A DNA stretch of 64,000 nt from Cryptomeria japonica (GCF_030272615.1 NW_026728917.1:310001-374000); one strand, 5' to 3'. Positions 10,110 through 21,770 are shown, counted from the first letter of the stretch. Notes: generated by a model from the sequence alone, not told the origin. Made by a program: numbers and translations.

Positions 10110-10500
10110 GATATGTACGTACGGCTCATTAGGCACATTACCAAGTAAACACTATCATTAAAGTCTAGTTAAACTCCGTCAGTAGTTCGATCGTGCACAC
10201 AGATCAACTTGATTGTTTTCCTGTGCATTAATGACCTTATTTCAGAGTTCACATGCCAAGCGATGCAACTAGCAACTGATGAAAATGATCCTGAGATCAA
10301 CTTAGAGGTGTACTGTAAAAACACAGTTGTAAAGCATCTGCATTTTGCAGGGATTTCTCACATGCGCAAAGTTGATAATTATAGCGCTTTCATCATTAAA
10401 GAGCCAAGTTCCACTAATTGACAAAATTGTCATGTGAGCTCTGAAACGAAGCCAAGTCCTGTAGAGAAAAACTGGTGAGTTGATATGTACGTACCGCTCA
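10110..10500. repeat. 19-bp near-identical direct repeats flanking the orphan exon
   Basis: GATATGTACGTACGGCTCA at 10110-10128 and GATATGTACGTACCGCTCA at 10482-10500 differ at one base. The 350 bp between them contain the orphan exon. They are too long for a typical target duplication; they could be ends of a small element or a chance remnant. Confidence 0.45.
10246..10421 (+). CDS. Orphan candidate 3' exon, function unknown
   Basis: After a good acceptor (ACCTTATTTCAG, edge at 10245/10246) a frame of about 58 codons reads EFTCQAMQLATDENDPEINL... to a TGA at 10419. Codon content and composition differ from the AT-rich flanks and look protein-coding, with an acidic start and a Ser/Thr-rich end. 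I recognise no domain. No upstream exon on this strand was identified within the unit, so it may be a gene fragment captured or left behind by rearrangement. The frame is also open upstream of the acceptor to 10209. Confidence 0.25.
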
Positions 10501-11025
10501 AATATGGAGTTTTGTTAGCGTGGCAAGGACATTTGGTTGCAGCAGAGCAATAGCACAAATGTTGTTCAGTTCAGTGTTTAAATGGTGATTTGCATTTTAG
10601 ATAGTTCATTTATTATGCGGATGATAATGTTGAAGTAGTTATATTAAAGAATTGATCAGTATTTGTATAAAAGATTAATAATAGTTGTATGATAGACCTA
10701 AAACGGAAAAGTAATGAGCAATGTATTTGTGCATAGATGATCATCTATTAGTTCTTCCGCACAATTTCAATAATATTTGAAGGTCTCTTAAACATTAGGT
10801 TATATATTTTATTGGAAATGTTTATTAAAATATTAATATTTCATATTTTAATAAATTTGGTTCACATTTTATTATCAAATAATTGTAGAATTAAATAATA
10901 TGGAGCCCTTTAACTTGCACATTCTAATCTTAAACCTAATAATCACCATTAAAGATTCCTACCTCATTCTTATACTCTTGCCTCTTGTCACTAATTACAA
11001 ATCTCAATCTTCTAGCTACATTTAC
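10501..11025. other. AT-rich, nothing recognised
   Basis: No supported frame, repeat or RNA gene seen. Confidence 0.4.
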
Positions 11026-11294
11026 AATGACTAGGCTTAACTATATTAATTTGCAAGCGAGGATACAAACATACATCTTTGTCCATCTAGAATAAGTTGA
11101 AGAGTTATTGGAAGAGGAGACCATGATATAAGCATGATCACTCTAGGCTATGGAAGTGGGAATGACTAGGCTTAACTATATTAATTTGCAGCGAGGATAC
11201 AAACATACATCTTTGTCCATCTAGAATAAGTTGAAGAGTTATTGGAAGAGGAGACCATGATATAAGCATGATCACTCTAGGCTATGGAAGTGGG
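11026..11294. repeat. 135-bp tandem duplication
   Basis: AATGACTAGGCTTAACTATA... at 11026-11160 is repeated at 11161-11294 with only one base missing (TTGCAAGCG against TTGCAGCG). Very young compared with the surrounding decayed DNA, but older than the 28.9-kb array because both units carry it. Confidence 0.9.
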
Positions 11295-12040
11295 AAATTT
11301 CAACCACACCAGCTACTTGAGCGATTCATAAATTATGATTATGTGTGCCTATAGCCACTCCCAACCTCACTTCTTTCCTTGATTTGATCCTACCAAAACC
11401 AACATCCTACTATTTCTCATTCAATTCCACAATGAAATATCAATTGTAAATACTACAATCATTATGTATAAATGATGTCATGTATCCATTTTCTAGTAAA
11501 TTGTTTATAAATTGTGTTTTATTTACATACATGAATTTAATGCTCCCTTACCTTCTATAGATCCTTTTGATATTGCAATTGAACTTAACCTAAATGTTTT
11601 ATCATATCAATTGAGCACACATTTACATGATTGGTTTTATGTGGTAGTATTTTAAGTCATTTAATTGCATTCATTTTACATCTCTAATCCCTCAAACAAT
11701 ATTTCTTATTTAAGAATGTTAAAGGAGGATCAACATAAAAAAATTGGATTTTGTGCACAAAAAACGAAAGATGAAATCATATTTGAGGGTCCTTGCTTAC
11801 TATATTTGATCCTTGTATGGTTTTGAGAGGTTGAACTAGAAAAACTTATCTCCTTGTGACATAATGAGAACTCTTCAAAAAAAAAAAAATGGCTAGTCTG
11901 TAGATATTCAAAGTAGTGAAAGCCAAGTTCCACATGGAAACAAGAAACAAAGTAGAACAAGTTACTACATATTGTTAAATATGTATTTATATGATGAGTT
12001 TATGGTCTTAGATCTAAGTTGGAGGTCTACACTTAGTAGG
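11295..12040. other. AT-rich, nothing recognised
   Basis: Contains only short frames without domains. Base 11503 is G here and T in unit 2. Confidence 0.4.
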
Positions 12041-12042
12041 AG

Positions 12043-12110
<68 letters not shown>
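12041..12110. repeat. AGG/(AG)32 microsatellite
   Basis: Two AGG triplets after TAGG, then 32 uninterrupted AG units. Unit 2 has one AGG and the same 32 AG units. Confidence 0.95.
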
Positions 12111-12114
<4 letters not shown>

Positions 12115-13107
12115 TTTAATTAAAAGGTAGTTTCTTTTATCCTATAAATTTCAATTTAGATTTTGTAGTTTGAAATTTAATTTATTATATAAATAAAATT
12201 CAAAATACAATTATTAGTATTTTAATTATTATTTGTCTTAGACATTTTTAATTACATGTCTTAGATAGGTTGTTACATGCACGAAACCAGATCAAAGCCT
12301 TAGACGAGATGCTTAAGTCTTGAAGCCAAACAATATATATAAATAGATGTCGACTCATCCTATTTTTCAACTTCTTTAAGGTGGGTTGAATAGAATGATA
12401 AAACTTTCTAGACCTTTCAACCTTCCTTTTGATGCATTTTTTGATGAGTGGAACTAACATAATAGAACTTTCTAGACTATTCTGACTCTTCCTTCCTACA
12501 TGGATCACACAACATAATACAACTTATTGTCCTATGAGAATTCATTTTTCTGTGGATCGCCTAGCATGATATAGCTTGCTAGCTCGTAGAATCCATGTTA
12601 CCTTGTTTCTCTCTCTCATAGATCACCCAACATAACACAACTTGCTAGTCTATGGCATCCACGTTTTCTCATTTCTTCTCCCCATGAACTCATAGCTTTG
12701 CTAGTTGTTGGATCACAAGTTCATTATTTGATGCATGCTCTTTCTCTTTCTAGGTGACTACTTGTGTTCTTGTAATAACATTCCGAGAATCAAATTAGTG
12801 GCTAAGACATTTTTATTTTTATTATTGAGGTCTCTTCAACTGGTTGACTTAGAGATTTTTGTTTTAGTACTAATCCCTTTGTTTTGTGTCTTTTGTCTTT
12901 GATTTCCTTTTTTTGACTTTTTTTATTTTGTCTTGTTTTGTGTTCCCTTGCATGTGTTTGGATGAGTAAAGATCTTAAGATTGGGGGCTTGGTTCCTCAA
13001 AATTAGTGATGGCTTATCTCTTTGTGATCTTGCTCCTATTTTCTCCTCTCTTTTTTCCTCATCTTTCTACTTTATCGTGAGTATTTGCATAAAATCGTAC
13101 TCTTGTT
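12111..13107. other. Degenerate repeat region upstream of an LTR-like block
   Basis: Between about 12495 and 12680 a roughly 60-70 bp motif recurs: ATGGATCACACAACATAATA, GTGGATCGCCTAGCATGATA and ATAGATCACCCAACATAACA, each followed by (A/T)(A/G)CTTGCTAG-type sequence. The rest, including the TTGGGGGCTTGGTTCC region near 12980, resembles the non-coding 3' part of a retrotransposon. No gene. Confidence 0.35.
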
Positions 13108-14480
13108 AAAGTGGGGGATAAACATAACATCGTAAATTGTAATCGATATAATTCACACCTCCTTCTTGTGGCCCTACTTTAGTTCATCCAATCCTAGTTC
13201 TTCCCTACACCTATTTTGGCTCATTTTACTTGAAATTTTATGTCACCTAATTGCATGACCTAGTGGACCCCATCCTAGAATGTTGCTCTCCAAGATACAA
13301 CCTTGTTTTTCCTATTTTGGGAGGAGAAGGGCGCTTGGGGGACCCCTATCTAGACCAGGATGTCTTGGGTGCCATGGTCCCCCTTAAACAAGTCCTAAAT
13401 TAAATAGGACTGGGCACTATGCCTCCTCAATTTATTTTTCTCCACATACCTCAATGTAACCATTGGAGGTAAGCCTTACTGGTAATTTACCAATGAAACT
13501 ATATATAAAGGCATCCTATCAATTAAATTTGATTATCATTTTCATACCCCATCATTTGTGCATACACCAATCATTTGTTATCAAGCATTCTTAAGCACTC
13601 AAGGTAGGATTTCATCCCACCATATTCTTAAAACATCATGGAGAAAATTGTATCATTCCTCATGCAAGCATGTATGTTCTATTAGGTCATGTTCATGTTA
13701 TGTCAAGTCATGTTATTGCATTGACATATGTGATCACATTCAAAGAGGATTGCACAATCAACTTCAATAAGTCATTACTGATTTGAGGTATTATGATATA
13801 GAATTTACTTTAGTATTTCAGTTACAAGTTGAATTTAATTCAAGGCTTTATCTCTTGAACTGGGGTTTAACCTTTAAGGCAAATCCCCATCAACAACCCT
13901 ATTTCTTTCTTTTTGTGTGAAGGGAATTATCTCAAGAGTTGTGATTGGGAAATCTGGTACTAGTGTCAATGACAACGATCAGACTCAACTTTTGAAGGTG
14001 CAAAAAGTAGAGGACTAGGGTGATCAAATCCCCTCGATCTCATGAATTTTTGACAACCTTTCAATGATGGATTATGTATGTCATCCTAATTTGGAAAACA
14101 TCCAGTCTATTTGCCCCTGATACTTGGAGGACTAGGGCAATCTGCTCCCTTAGTCTTGACAATTATGCCTAAATATTTCTTTGTAGGTTCTGATCCATTT
14201 TCCCACCTCAGATCTAAGTTTACATCTCTGCATGATATCTAGAACATTATGTTACTATTATTCAATATCCATTTCTCATTATTTTTCCTAGATCTAGCAT
14301 TACAACTTAACCCTAATTGCTATTCAAATTTAACTCTAACAAGGTAAGGATTAACTTGATCCGAGTTTAGTTATTTCAGGATTGAATAAATTAAATTCCT
14401 TCCCTTGATGTGAGGTTGGTCCCAAGTGAAATTAGTGGCTTTATTATCAATCCAGGTGGTGAAACCCTAATTTATCAATA
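13108..14480 (+). mobile_element. Candidate degenerate LTR with polypurine tract and TATA box
   Basis: AAAGTGGGGGA at 13108-13118 could be a polypurine tract, followed by CGTAAATTGTAATCGAT as the possible LTR start. TATATAAAG sits at 13502-13510. No clean TG...CA ends, partner LTR or target duplication were found. A short frame at 13558-13770 has no domain. Confidence 0.35.
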
Positions 14481-15300
14481 CCTTACAATTTGTATAATTT
14501 AATTATATAGTTTTGAAGTAAGATTTTTTTCAATGGTGACTTGCAATGGAAAAGATTATTTCTAAACCCAAAATGTGTTCCTAATTATATCAATAAAAAT
14601 AGAACATTTTTCTAGTTGGGTATTCCCCCCAAAAAAATTCAGAAGGCTTCATTTCATTCTTTTTAGCATCCATTCTATTCTCTAAGAAACATTAACAACA
14701 AATTGCCAAAATGGTATCAAATTTATTTTGTATCAAATAATTTTTGTTGTTGTTGTTGTTTAAAAACTTATGTGAGGGTTTCGGATTTGTACTATTTAAT
14801 GACCTATTTTTTGTTGTTGAAATGGAAGTATGACAAATCTCCCAATATATGTCAGGAGAAGGGAGTAGTCTTGGATGGTTTGAAGTCATCAACCCAAGTA
14901 CAAGATTACTTCATTATAGTATACAAGTGCTGAAATATTTTCCCTTTAAAATTACGCTAGATGTAGGTAAATTTGAAAGGGAAGTAGGACAAATCTCTCG
15001 GAAAAATCACATGACATAAGAAGGGAGTAGGCTTGGATGGTTTGAAGTCATCAAACTAAGCACAAAATTTCTTCGCTATAGTATACAACAAAAAAAAGTT
15101 CTTGAGAGTTTCAAGTTCTCCACAAAAATGGACCCTAGGGGTTAATAATTCATAGATGAAAGATGTGAGAGATAAATGGAAGACCTTGATAAATAAATTA
15201 CTAAGCAAAAATATCAATCTTGGACTCAAGAATAGTTGATCAAACAACCTCAAATAATGTACTAGGAAACATAATCAATCTTGAACTCAAGAATAGCTAA
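14481..15300. repeat. Diverged direct repeat, about 105 bp, 156-bp spacing
   Basis: GGAAGTATGACAAATCTC at 14824 and GGAAGTAGGACAAATCTC at 14980 start two copies that share GGATGGTTTGAAGTCATCAA and end in TATAGTATACAA (about 14927 and 15088). A smaller repeat, AATCTTGGACTCAAGAATAG, recurs about 60 bp later as AATCTTGAACTCAAGAATAG (about 15214 and 15277). No gene. Confidence 0.6.
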
Positions 15301-16483
15301 AGAAATCTACTTTAAAATCCACACTGCAAGTGTACATAGAGAATTAGAGGCACCAATAAAAATTTAATTAGGCTACCATGAGAAGATGGGCCATAAGAAA
15401 AAAAGAAAAAATTTTAGGGCAGGGAATTATAAAATTTTGGTGTTGGAAATGGTATACTATTGAAATATTAGAAGTTTTGTTTGGTTATAATTACTCCTAT
15501 AAAAATAGATTTAGATGTGCTATTGGGAGCATATAATGGCTCGAATTAAAAAAAATTAAATTTATCAGATCTTAAAATCTAATTTTTAATATTTTTATAT
15601 ACATGTATATGTACAAAAGGAAAATAAACCTTTTCAAATTTTGATCTAGGCTATTCAAATCTAATGGTACAAATTAATCTAGATTAGTAAACAATAGTTG
15701 TGTTCTAGTGTCAATTTAGAATAGAAAAATAAGCATCAAAAGAAACATGATGGATAATGATACTTAGTTTTATAATTAATGTGATGGAATAAATTTAATT
15801 TAAAACTAGCTTTGATGATTTTATATAAAAAATTAAATACTTTCTTTGTGTCTTGTATCTATTATTGTGGGTTTAGACACAAATTTTCTTAGTAAAATTT
15901 ATTACCCAATGCTATTACAATGAACCTCTTAAAATATATTAGCAAATCACAAAGTACAGAAATAATTGCACAAAATTGAGACAAAACATATATTAATATA
16001 TTGAATTAAGAAAATTTTCAATGTAGAACATCATTGGTCTCTTTGAGGGGGCAATATCATGAGTTCATGCTTGCAACAATAAAATTCATAAATGACTATA
16101 GTAGTATACATACGCTCTACATGTACTAATTTTACCTAATACGTGGTTATTATTTTCAAACATGTGAGATTAACTAACATAGGAAAAGAGATGATTTACA
16201 AAGCGTATATATCCAATTCTTTCCTTATGTATACCTCAATGCAAAAGTAATTATTTAATAAAATAGTTAGGACTATGGTTCCTTATATGCCCTCACTCTT
16301 AAACGAGGATTTATTATCAAATCTTGAGATGAGAATTTTTTTGTTGCCTTTCGAAGAGTGATTAGACCACATTACATATTTGTGTTGCATAGCATGCTAC
16401 TAGAAGAGAACTTAAATTATAATGTAGATTTGTATTTGGTATGAATGACAATCAAGTATACATTCTGGTGCCAAGAGCATAAA
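15301..16483. other. AT-rich, nothing recognised
   Basis: No supported frame, RNA gene or clear repeat. Confidence 0.4.
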
Positions 16484-16651
16484 TCCCTTCATATCAAACA
16501 TAGGTAATGTACCAACTAAGCGTGAATACACTAGAAAATATTCATCTTAAAAACAAAAATGGATTACTCCCTTCATATCAAACATAGGTAATGTACCAAC
16601 TAAGCGTGAATACACTAGAAAATATTCATCTTAAAAAAAAAAATGGATTAC
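16484..16651. repeat. 84-bp tandem duplication
   Basis: TCCCTTCATATCAAACATAG... at 16484-16567 is repeated at 16568-16651. The one difference seen is a C in an A-run. Confidence 0.9.
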
Positions 16652-17299
16652 TAGGTGGAACTTGGAGGAAAGAGAAAGCTCCAATTTGTATGCCATAGAT
16701 TTAATATTTTTGTAAAAAAATGTAGGTCCCATGAATCATTTGTGCTCGTTTTTATTTAATCTTCAACTTTAGGGAAGATTATTTATATACAGTTAGATGC
16801 AAAAAGGACCATTTCATCAATGTCAAAATTTTATTTGGAGTAATCTTGATTGTTTTTTACTTCATATGTAAATATATGTGATCTAAAAATAATCCTTAAG
16901 GGTTTATATAATTGTGTCATGTGTGTGAAGGGTGGAATCCATGACTTGTACTTCGGAACTACTTGGTATATATATTTGGATAGATAGGGGATATTGTCCA
17001 TTCATAGCTTGGTTATGGTGTTGAAAATTATATTATAAAACCATTCTACACGTGGTAACTGTTTTGTCTAACATTGTTTATTATACACAAAGAAATCAAA
17101 ATGGGTCTTCAAGAACTTATCAATAAATTTTGATTGGTCATCTAATTATGAATGATGTGCACACCACATCTTGAGATATGTACTATTGTTATAGATGTGT
17201 TGGACACATTGACTAATGAGAGTTTAATAATATAAAATATAAAATTAATAATTAATTGTGGTGCATCTTGGAATATTCGACATCATAATGGGTTAAATA
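16652..17299. other. AT-rich, nothing recognised
   Basis: No supported feature. Base 16747 is C here and T in unit 2. Confidence 0.4.
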
Positions 17300-17952
17300 T
17301 TAATTCTAGCAAGACCCATCAATGCAGTGGCATCCACAAATTGGAGATAAGCATATGGATGAAGGCGATCACCCCAATTCCAACCCTAAATTAAACCTTG
17401 CCGAACACAAGACTTGATAAATTTACCGAGACCCTCTACCATGAGAGTGAATAAGAATTGGGAAAGAGGTTCCCCTTGTCGAAGACCTCTGCATGCACCA
17501 AATAAATCCATGGGCTCACTGTTAATAAGGGCTGCAAATGAAGCCATTCAATTTTGAAGCCAAAGGCAATAAGCACTTTATAAAGGAATTTTCATTTGAC
17601 TCTAACATAAGCTTTGGCTATATCCAATTTAATAAACATAGCCTTCTCCTTAGATATCTCCATAGAATGAATGGCTTCTGATGCTATAAAAATCTCATCC
17701 AAAATTTGCCTTCCAACCCCAAAACCATGTTGCTCTTCTGAAATAAGTTTATTGAGCCATGACTTGAGCCTTTCAACAATCAGTTTAGTGATTGTTTTAT
17801 GAACCACGTTACAAAAGGCTATAGGATCGAAAGAACTCAGAGAATTTTCTCCCTCCTTCTAAGGTATGAGAGCAAGGAAAGTAGCGTTCATATCCCTGAG
17901 CTTCTGTTTATTTATATAAGACTCCCACACCACCTTCAAAATATCCAACTTA
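17300..17952 (-). pseudogene. LINE reverse transcriptase, C-terminal part
   Basis: Minus-strand pieces read, in order: KLDILKVVWESYINKQKLRD, MNATFLALIP, FDPIAFCNVVHKTITKLIVE, EEQHGFGVGRQILDEIFIAS (close to the usual GFVPGRQILDN motif), MFIKLDIAKAYVRV (the first catalytic-Asp block, normally KLD..KAYDRV), GLRQGEPLSQFLFTLMVEG, and LQFVDATALMG. The last is the F/YVDD catalytic block with its second Asp replaced by Ala. Stops and at least one frameshift (near 17560) are present. Typical plant L1-type LINE, dead. Confidence 0.8.
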
Positions 17953-17957
17953 ATTAT
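17953..17957. repeat. Copia target site duplication, left copy (ATTAT)
   Basis: ATTAT directly before the element; the matching copy is at 21403-21407. Confidence 0.8.
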
Positions 17958-18770
17958 TGGAAGGAAGTGAAGTAGTGAAACAACTTCTTACACTAACCTT
18001 GAGAGGAGTATAATGCAAAAAATTTTACAGATCCTTATAGCAGTTACAGAAACTTAACACAAATAAACAAAATATCATGCATACCACAACTCACCAACAC
18101 AATCATTTACATGGGAAAACCCGTTCAGGAGAAAAACCCCACACTCCAAAAGTAGCTCAATAAATTATTCAACAATCAATAACAGATTACAATATACTTG
18201 CAGAGAAATCTCTTCAGAAGAGAACTACTAATCAAAGACTCAGAGGTAACACAATAGCCGTAAGACTCTTACACACAACCTCTATCTCACACACCTCATA
18301 TATAGGAGATACAATATAAGAAAGCATCAAACGGAATTACAAAACCATGGGCTAAAACCACCCAATAAACTAGAGCAGAGGTTATCCCCATTATAGATGT
18401 GTTATGATGTGTCAAAACACACATCAACATGTGTTCCTCCATTATACATCTCATTTATGTGTCCAATGCATTTTATATTTTCTATTTCAGGAGTCCAAAC
18501 TTCCGAAGGCCATAACTTGTGAACCGTGTGTCTGATTGACGAACTGTTTGAAGCATCAGAAAGCTAGAGAAATGCTCTATCACACCCCTCCAAAATGGAA
18601 ACTTTAATATTTTCAAAACTAGCTATGATCTTACAACAAATTTTTACCGACGTGCTTATCTAGCGAACTAGAAGCTTTAGGGATAATTTCGCACCATTTC
18701 ATGCTTAAACAAAAACTTACTATAAATAGTAACACATGTAAATTGAAGGTTGAGACACCATGTCCCAACA
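17958..18770 (-). repeat. 3' LTR of the Copia element
   Basis: Minus-strand start TGTTGGGACATGGTGTCTCA at 18770, end CTTCCTTCCA at 17958; 813 bp. The first about 65 bp match the 5' LTR stub at 21402-21337 with several substitutions and small indels, so the insertion is old. A purine-rich AAGTGAGAGAA precedes it, as expected for a polypurine tract. Base 18126 is C here and T in unit 2. Confidence 0.75.
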
Positions 18771-18799
18771 TTCTCTCACTTGTCGAAGAACTTTCAAGA

Positions 18800-19573
18800 G
18801 CAAAGGGAGTATCAACACAATAATTTAACTACTAGGGGCCATGAGGCCCATAGACTCACAACACCATTTAAACCTCTTTATGCTCACAGTGTTAGTTAAA
18901 GAATCTAGAATATTCATCAAAGTCTCTACCTTAACCAACTTCACCTTACCATCTTCAACCATATCTCTGACAAAATGATACTAAACATCAATGTGCTTAG
19001 TCTGGGCATGAAATGCTGGGTTCTTAGTTAAATGCAGATCACACTCTGACTGTCACAGTAAAGTGTCACTATTTCTTGTTTTATTTGAATATTTTAACAA
19101 AGTCTCTTAACCCAAATGGATTCTTTACAAGCATGAGTAGCTACCATATACTCTTCTCTTGTAGTGGACAAAGAAACCACAACTTGCCGCTTACTCATCC
19201 TATTAATTGCACCGCCAAATAAAGTAAATACATAAGCAATGGTGGATCTTCTGCTATCAATATAACCTGCCCAATCTAAATCCACATATCCATGAATATC
19301 AAGGTAAATCACATCTCCAACCAAATTACCATGATAACAAAGAGAATACTTAGAGGTACCCTTCAAATATGTAAAGACTCTTTTGACTGCATCCCAATGA
19401 ACTCTATCAGGATTAGAAATATGTTTGGAAAGAACTCCCACTTCTTGGGTAATGTTTGGTCTAGTACAAACCGTTGCATATATCAAACTTGCAATTGCAC
19501 TCTGGTAAGGCACTCTACTCATTTCTTTCATCTCTGATGGAGATGTAGGACAATCTAAAATAGATAATTTCAT
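18800..19573 (-). pseudogene. Copia RNase H region
   Basis: VPYQSAIASLIYATVCTRPN, the YLKGTSKYSLCY block, GYVDLDWAGYIDSRRST and KRQVVVSLSTTREEYM follow the standard Copia RNase H order (usual ADWAG.. and VALSSTEAEY). After the stop at 19094 the frame recovers as KNPAFHAQTKHIDV and continues with further stops. Confidence 0.85.
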
Positions 19574-19699
19574 TCAAACTGTGAAGGGAACACATAATGG
19601 TCTACAATCCTGCATGTTGAACCTCTGTAAAACTGAATTCACATACTTACTCTGCCCTAGCCATAGCTTTATGTTCACTCTATCTCTTCTAATTTACAT

Positions 19700-20425
19700 C
19701 CCAACAATGTTTTTCGCTGCACCAAGATTATACATTTAAAATTTAGCAGCAAGCTGAGAATTCAATTCTGAAATCATACATTTTCCTTTACCAATGAATA
19801 ACATATCATCAACATATAATGCAATGTACAAGAAATGATCACCATTAGATTTATAAAAGACATAGTGATCTGATTTAGAATGCTCAGATCTTAAAATCAA
19901 CACATTTGTATTAAATTTTTGGTGCCACATCCCAGGACTCTGTTTGAGGCCATACAATGATTTCTTCAATTTATAGACCAAATTACTTTTACCTTTCACC
20001 ACATAGTGCTCTAGTTGTGTCATATAAATACCTTCCTCTAAATCACCATGAAGGAAAGTAATTTTCACATCCATTTGCTCGACCTCTAAATTACAAGAAG
20101 TAGTAATAGAAAGCAAAAATCTAATGGATGTCATTTTTACAACAGGAGAAAATATCTCACCATAATCAATACCCTCAACCTAAGAGTAATCTTTTGTAAC
20201 CAACCTTACTTTATACTTCTCAATGCTTCCATCTGAACCAATATTTTTCTTGAACACGCATTTGCAACCAACAGGCTTTCGTCCTTTAGACAATGGTACA
20301 AGATCCCATTCATCATTTTTTTTCAAAGCTTTCATTTCTTCTTCCATAGCATTCTTCCAAGATTCTGCATCATTCCTACCTAATGCCTCTTCTAAAGAAA
20401 TAGGTTCATCCACATTAGTATTCAA
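19700..20425 (-). pseudogene. Copia reverse transcriptase
   Basis: Starts with SWKNAMEEEMKALKKNDEWD and LVPLSKGRKPVGCKCVFKKN, then after a short break VEQMDVKITFLHGDLEEGIY (normally VKTAFLNG), LKKSLYGLKQSPGMWHQKF and IALYVDDMLFIGK with both catalytic Asp residues kept. Breaks between pieces mark it as dead. Confidence 0.9.
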
Positions 20426-20699
20426 AACAAAAATACATCTCCAATCATTAGGTGAATACCTTTTAGTTGGTTGTCTATGTCATGTACACCTTTGAACAAG
20501 CCAAGTTGGAGGTTCTTCCTCATCTTCTAAAGATTCAGATCTAGATGAGCTCTCCTCAACTTCTTTCCTATCAAGTTGACTCAATTCAACTCTTTTAGGC
20601 ATAGAAGGGAATTGAATCATATCTTCCTGTTTAGTCTATTATGGTTGCAATGTAGCAAAAGGAGACTTAATTTCTCTAAAAATAACACTTTTACTATTA

Positions 20700-21310
20700 A
20701 TTACCTTTTATGCAACAAGGTCGCAAAGGTTGTATCCTTTTACACCATAACTATAACTGATGAAGATACATTTCACAACCTTCTCCTCCAACTTCGTACA
20801 CTTCTCTTTTGGCACATGAGCATATGCCTCGCAACTAAAACCTCTAAGATGTCTCAAAGAAGGCTTGTGACCTGACCATGCTTCCATAGGCATTTTATCA
20901 ACAAGAGTTGATGTAGTAGACCGTTAATCAAGTAGCAAGCAATGACAATTGCTTCAGCCCAAATTTTTAATTTTAGGCCAGCACAACTCAGCATACTCCT
21001 AGCCCTCTCCATCAATATCTTGTTCATTTTTTCTGCAACTCCATTCTGTTGTAGAGAATACAGATTTATAATTTTTATGGAATCTATCAAAATCATTAGA
21101 GAAAATTAACCACCATTATCAATCTTCAAACATTTAATTTTTTTTTCTAGTTTACAATTCGACCATTTCTTTAAATTATTTAAAACGATTGAAAACTTTA
21201 GATTTACTCTTTAGTAAGTATACCCCTGTCCTACTAAAATCATCAAAAAAATAAACATAAGCAAAGAACAAAGCAAGATGCCACATTTCTCCTCTTTGTC
21301 CATCTTAACA
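20700..21310 (-). pseudogene. Copia integrase core and C-terminal part
   Basis: KIKCLKIDNGG (second catalytic Asp block), SLQQNGVAEKMNKILMERA (third block, usual QQNGVAERKNR), then MPMEAWSGHKPSLRHLRGFS, the conserved P.E.W.G.KP...LR.FG segment. Stops are frequent. The first catalytic block is missing because of the 5' deletion. Confidence 0.85.
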
Positions 21311-21402
21311 CCAATGGATACCAATATGTGAATTATAAACAAAAATTAACTATAAATAGTAACATCATGTAAATGCCAAGTTGAGACACCATTTTTCCAA
21401 CA

Positions 21403-21407
21403 ATTAT
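21403..21407. repeat. Copia target site duplication, right copy (ATTAT)
   Basis: ATTAT directly after the 5' LTR end at 21402. Confidence 0.8.
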
Positions 21408-21770
21408 ATCCCAAAACTCTTGATAAAATTCTATAGGGAACCCATCTAGGCTAGGGAATTTTCCCCTTCTTCAAGAGAAACACAATTTTTCCACTCTCAA
21501 GAAGAGAGATAGTTCTAAGGAGATCCTCATTCATTGCATCACTAGTAATGGCAGGAATACTATCAAGCACAAACCCTTCCTATACATTGGCCAAAATAGA
21601 GTCCTCTTTTAACAATTCTGCAAAAACTCTAATGGCTTCCTCAACAATCTCTTTGTAAGAAGGAATAGGAACTCCCTTAGAGGAAAGAAGAGAATAAAAT
21701 GAATTTCCTTGGACCTCTTGCCCTTAACTGAATTGTGAAATAAAACCATTAGGCGTCAAAAATATTGAAA
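21408..21770 (-). pseudogene. LINE reverse transcriptase, N-terminal part
   Basis: The minus strand reads SYKEIVEEAIRVFAELLKED, SIPAITSDAMNEDLLRTISL and FPSLDGFPIEFYQEFWDII, the segment that precedes LINE RT block 1 (usual GPDGFP..FY..FW). It continues directly into the part at 17952 once the Copia insertion is taken out. Confidence 0.75.

Larger units (their letters stand above)
17958..21402 (-). mobile_element. Ty1/Copia retrotransposon inserted in the LINE, internally deleted
   Basis: Full insertion with TG...CA ends on both strands and a 5-bp ATTAT duplication, the normal Copia size. On the minus strand the order is 5' LTR stub (21402 to about 21337), integrase, reverse transcriptase, RNase H, 3' LTR. 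Integrase before RT is diagnostic for Copia. Gag, protease, primer site and about 90% of the 5' LTR are absent, so this 3.4-kb copy is deleted relative to the usual about 5 kb. Removing the element and one ATTAT joins the LINE reading frame exactly through ...FWDII-KLD.... Confidence 0.9.

Noticed and set aside
12041-12110. Regulatory GAGA-type element
   Set aside because: The tract is a plain AG microsatellite, and no gene start is nearby.
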